From Ziziphus jujuba (Eukaryota > Streptophyta > Magnoliopsida > Rosales > Rhamnaceae): a stretch of 64,000 nucleotides of DNA. The stretch is taken from NCBI RefSeq assembly GCF_031755915.1, contig NC_083380.1, positions 29,980,501 to 30,044,500 on the forward strand, given 5' to 3'. The first letter of the stretch is position 1. Every line of letters starts with the position of its first letter. The notes beneath the pieces are model-generated. The model ran no database searches. It was not told where the DNA came from and saw only the letters and a list, made by a program, of their open reading frames with translations. The position numbers were made by a program, and so were the translations under genes. This document shows positions 62,081 through 64,000 of this stretch, one piece after another.

Positions 62081-62583
62081 GAAGGTCTTGGAAATCAGAT
62101 TGATCTTTGGGCATGACGTGATGATGATTCAGGAACATTCTGCTGAGGAAAGGAAGGATGGGACTGATGAAGGTGTTTTTGGAGAAGCTGCTGCTGATGG
62201 CACTGTGTGTAAAGCTGAGGAACAGCCGGCTCTGTTGGAGTGAGATGATTTTGGATGGAGTCCTAGTTGGGTCTTTGAGGAGAAGCTTGGTTTATGTGGA
62301 AGCTGGGACTGGAAGTGAATTTGAGGATATGATGATGGATAGTCGGACTCTGGATAGGGATTATGAGATAGTTTGGGAAGATGATACTTGGAGCCTTTGA
62401 GACAGCAATGAGACACCATCCAAAATCATCCTACTCCTACAGAGCCGGCTGTTTCTCAACCGTACACACTGTGCCATTGGCGGCAGCTTAGCTTCTCTTG
62501 CCTTCGTCAGCGCCATCCTTCTCCCTGGGATGTTCCTGAATCATCATGATTTCATGCACACGTTTGATTTCCAAGACCTTCAT
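62081..62583. repeat. Long imperfect inverted repeat (hairpin)
   Basis: The left arm (about 62081-62262) is matched by the reverse complement of the right arm (about 62411-62583). Shared blocks are GAAGGTCTTGGAAATCA, ATGATGATTCAGGAACAT, GGCACWGTGTGTA, AACAGCCGGCTCTGT and GATGATTTTGGATGG, with several small indels. The loop is about 150 bp. One frame of the left arm reads like decayed protein-coding sequence (AEEQPALLE, then DDFGWSPSWVFEEK after one stop). It may be a gene fragment duplicated in inverted orientation. A transcript would fold into a long hairpin. Confidence 0.8.
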
Positions 62584-62860
62584 CAACTGTGTCACAGCGT
62601 ATGTAGAAATACTTACAAACCAAAACTTTACTGTCCGGTTGGTGGGTCTTGATGGTTTTCTTTTTTTTTTTTTTTTTTGGGGTTATTTTATTATTATTAT
62701 TATTATTATTATTTTTGGTTAAAGGTAAACCGTTATGCTAGATTCTGAGCATAAACAGTTGTAAAAATGTGAGCAGGATGCATAGAATTTCTTCCTAATG
62801 GCAATATTATATATGTTACTTTTTTGAAGATAAATAATACTATTTTTCTGAGCAAAATCT

Positions 62861-63960
62861 CTACATTGCATAGTTGAGCCCCTTGGACAAATGCAGATCA
62901 TGCAAAACTCTGCCAAATACATCATAGAACACAATCTTTGCATTGGCTTGTGTAAGTTGCACAGACATGAATCCTTGGCCATCATAGTAGAACTTCAATC
63001 CTTCTTGATCCAGCCTATAAAAATCACCTTTCCATGCTTTTGAACCACCTCCACTGGTCAAAAACTGGATTGGGCTGCACCAAAATTTTGGGATTTTTTG
63101 AGTTTAAAATGCTTATGATTCTGCTCTAAATACAAGTATTTATGATGGGTTTGAACGACTAACCTTGTGGTGCTACTCATGTGCTCCAAGCAATGATCAT
63201 GTCCATTTATGTAGAGATCGACATTGTTTGCCTGGAAAAGTATATTTTATTTTTGTCTTACAACTTGAGAACTGTATTGCAGTTAATTAATAAATTTTAA
63301 AACCAATTGACAATTTATTATAATTTTGGAAAAATTTCAATGTAATATTACCTCTAGGATTGGTAGGACCTGCTCTACAAGCTCTTTTGTATTACCATGA
63401 TGTCCTACACTTTTGATTGTATGATGCCCAATGACTATTTTCCAATTTGCAGCCGAATTTCTCAATGCTGAATCAAGATCCTATTACCAAAATCCATAAG
63501 TGAATTCTTTTACTCTTTGACACGAAAGTTTCTTATGTTATTGAAACTTGAAAGTACAATGTTGTAAGGAAGATCTTTTAGCTCAATACCTTTACGAGAT
63601 TTGAAAGATACTCCTTCCTAGGTAGTACTCCTCTCCAATCATAATGATGATGTTTTGGCCTTAGAAAGTATTTGTCCACAAAAGGAGTTGTATCAACAAA
63701 GAAGAACTCTGCAACCTCTGTTAATATTTGGCATACCCCATTAAAAAAAAAAAAAAAAAAAAAAGAAGAAGAAGAAGAAAAACCAAGGAAAAGCATAAGA
63801 AGAAAACCAGTTAAGGTATATAGTGGAAGCTTGAAAAGAGACTTCGTTTGACCTGTGTTTAGCACAAAAGATCTCTGGCAAAACCATCTGCTGTCGAGTT
63901 TTCCTAGTGTGGGGCTCAACTGTGCCTCTACATTTCCTCTGTAGTCATGGTTTCCAAGAA
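62861..63960 (-). CDS. Purple acid phosphatase, 3' part (5' end beyond window)
   Basis: Minus-strand exons 63960-63853, 63717-63590, 63480-63352, 63231-63164 and 63074-62861 join in phase. The first shown begins after an acceptor at 63961, and upstream exons lie past the right edge. Metal-ligand blocks are visible: GNHDY, GHH (in [17 protein letters not shown]) and GHDHCLEHM. The C-terminus has [15 protein letters not shown] and [11 protein letters not shown] and ends GLNYAM. The Asp-rich N-terminal ligand blocks are not in the window. The sequence is that of the small (about 35 kDa) PAP3/7/8/17 group, which by family knowledge are Fe-metal phosphomonoesterases that are usually secreted. No lesion is seen in these five exons. 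Confidence 0.9.
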
Positions 63961-64000
63961 CTGAAATCCATTGTTTCAAGCACACAAAAAAATGGAGAAG

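Noticed and set aside
62129..62419. 96-codon minus and 80-codon plus frames
   Set aside because: Both lie in the inverted repeat and loop, and neither resembles a complete protein. They are better described as an inverted repeat of a gene fragment.

Overview
The window reads as nuclear DNA of a woody eudicot, probably a rosid. The evidence is AT-rich intergenic DNA full of microsatellites, short-exon genes with GT-AG introns, a TIR-NBS-LRR (TNL) resistance-gene cluster, Ty1/copia and long-LTR relics, a Cassandra-like TRIM, and plant-specific genes (U-box PUB, extra-large G protein, DUF760, purple acid phosphatase). I cannot name the species.

Bases 1-36000 are a degraded TNL cluster. Only one copy, at 27020-31012 (+), can be joined into a complete five-exon gene (1099 aa; TIR, NB-ARC, LRR, C-JID). 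The other copies are broken: 776-5290 (start lost to an LTR, nonsense codon in the NBS, deletion in the C-JID exon), 13255-15010, 21519-23330 and 34012-35280, plus loose fragments at 6604-7140 and, partly inverted, at 7653-9572. Each larger copy carries the same 3' flank with a CT microsatellite, a TG microsatellite and a short conserved reading frame of unknown identity, so the duplication unit was gene plus flank. Retroelements sit inside: an LTR with antisense PBS (253-775), a solo LTR (7162-7652, TSD GTTTA), a copia pol relic (9573-12572), a reversed piece of a long LTR (12573-13250), a complete 3.3 kb solo LTR of the same family (16847-20184, TSD TGGAT) and a Cassandra-like TRIM with a 5S-rRNA-like segment (33219-33955).

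Bases 36000-64000 are ordinary gene space: a single-exon U-box E3 ligase (38718-40052, +), a candidate C/D-box snoRNA cluster with a telo-box/site II/TATA promoter (43630-44294, +), XLG3 (45500-52010, -), a DUF760 plastid-type protein (58702-61373, +), a long imperfect inverted repeat (62081-62583) and the 3' half of a purple acid phosphatase (62861-63960, -). About 440 bp of the U-box gene's upstream region is also present in the TNL cluster, at 21060-21500, directly in front of a truncated TNL.

Functionally, the TNL, the U-box ligase and XLG3 belong to families often tied to plant immune signalling. Nothing in the sequence shows that they act together here.
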